Below are positions 20,896 through 21,200 of a stretch of 21,200 bases of DNA, one piece after another. How positions within the stretch are numbered: position 1 is the first letter of the stretch; each line of letters begins with the position of its first letter. Below the pieces are notes generated by a model. That model was given only the letters and a program-made list of their open reading frames with translations, did not search any database and was not told the DNA's origin. The translations under genes were made by a program, and so were the position numbers. The stretch comes from DASUPK01 sp035265665 (lineage in GTDB: Bacteria; Actinomycetota; Thermoleophilia; Solirubrobacterales; 70-9), in the NCBI GenBank assembly GCA_035265665.1, contig DATFOK010000001.1, forward strand, positions 1-21,200, given 5' to 3'.

Positions 20896-21200
20896 CAGCT
20901 CTCCGTCGCGTAGTAGACGTTCTTCACCTCGGTGTAGGCGTCGAGGGCGTCCGGGCCCAGCTCGCGGCCGACCCCAGACTGCTTGAAACCGCCGAAGGGG
21001 GTCGAAACCCGCACCGAGGTGTTCGAGTTGATCGAGATCACGCCGGTCTCGATCGCGCGCGCCGTCCGCATCGCCTTGGCGCCGTCGCGCGTCCAGATCG
21101 AGCCCGAGAGTCCGTAGATCGTGTCGTTGGCGAGCCGAATCGCCTCCGCCTCGTCCTCGAAGGGGATCACGCAGGCGACTGGCCCGAAGATCTCCTCGCG
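20895..21200 (-). CDS. NAD-dependent aldehyde dehydrogenase, C-terminal part (5' end outside window)
   Basis: Aldehyde dehydrogenases oxidise aldehydes to acids. Only the last 101 residues are in the window, and the frame is open to the edge. It begins REEIFGPVACVIPFEDE, the conserved E-I-F-G-P cofactor-binding motif. NDTIYGLSGSIWTRD, GVISINSNTSVRVSTPFGGFKQSGVGRELG and DAYTEVKNVYY then match the family's C-terminal oligomerisation region. The catalytic cysteine and glutamate lie upstream, outside the window. Its stop overlaps the SDR start, so it is the upstream partner of that gene in an operon. Confidence 0.93.
   Translation of the reverse strand, partial: REEIFGPVACVIPFEDEAEAIRLANDTIYGLSGSIWTRDGAKAMRTARAIETGVISINSNTSVRVSTPFGGFKQSGVGRELGPDALDAYTEVKNVYYATES

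Overview
The window is a dense, high-GC stretch of chromosome whose gene types and promoter style fit a free-living actinobacterium. A Thermoleophilia/Solirubrobacterales-like host is my best guess, but that is an inference from gene content. Support comes from the WS/DGAT wax-ester synthase, a CwlO-like NlpC/P60 protein, many lipid-type hydrolases and several genes that start directly behind a TANNNT -10 box (leaderless transcripts). There are no rRNA, tRNA or CRISPR features and no gene-free gap longer than 200 bases.

Layout. 1-3311: the end of a WS/DGAT acyltransferase and a two-hotdog acyl-ACP thioesterase, then, opposite, an alpha/beta hydrolase. Exactly between the convergent stops of the last two sits a 1.07-kb cassette. 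It holds an AbiEi-like/DUF559 (Vsr-fold) gene framed by four copies of a 44-nt palindromic repeat, with the gene's start and stop codons inside the repeats. 3312-5871: an HD-GYP response regulator and a coiled-coil NlpC/P60 cell-wall hydrolase. 5868-10355: OsmC diverges from an ArsR-family regulator, DUF2892 membrane protein and MMPL transporter across an AT-rich operator, followed by an SQR-like flavoprotein with its own promoter. 10397-13154: a secreted protein with a triplicated Cys-bracketed domain diverges from a secreted alpha/beta hydrolase. 13159-15329: an enoyl-CoA hydratase/isomerase gene overlaps an MBL-fold protein carrying two rhodanese domains. 15354-17795: a natural fusion of an HSL-family esterase with a Baeyer-Villiger monooxygenase. 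17771-19357: RidA and threonine ammonia-lyase. 19386-21200: a class I glutamine amidotransferase, then an SDR and the C-terminal part of an aldehyde dehydrogenase.

Functional themes. (1) Sulfide/sulfane sulfur and peroxide handling: an ArsR-type regulator with paired cysteines, a YgaP-like DUF2892 protein, an SQR-like flavoprotein with two well-placed cysteines, a persulfide-dioxygenase-like MBL-rhodanese, and OsmC. (2) Ketone, lipid and acyl-CoA metabolism: WS/DGAT, thioesterase, hydrolases, the esterase-BVMO fusion, enoyl-CoA hydratase, SDR and ALDH. (3) Threonine breakdown, with RidA placed to remove the reactive enamine made by IlvA.

The most unusual elements are the repeat-framed DUF559 cassette, the esterase-BVMO fusion, and a symmetric bidirectional promoter in which two -10 boxes share one TA step.
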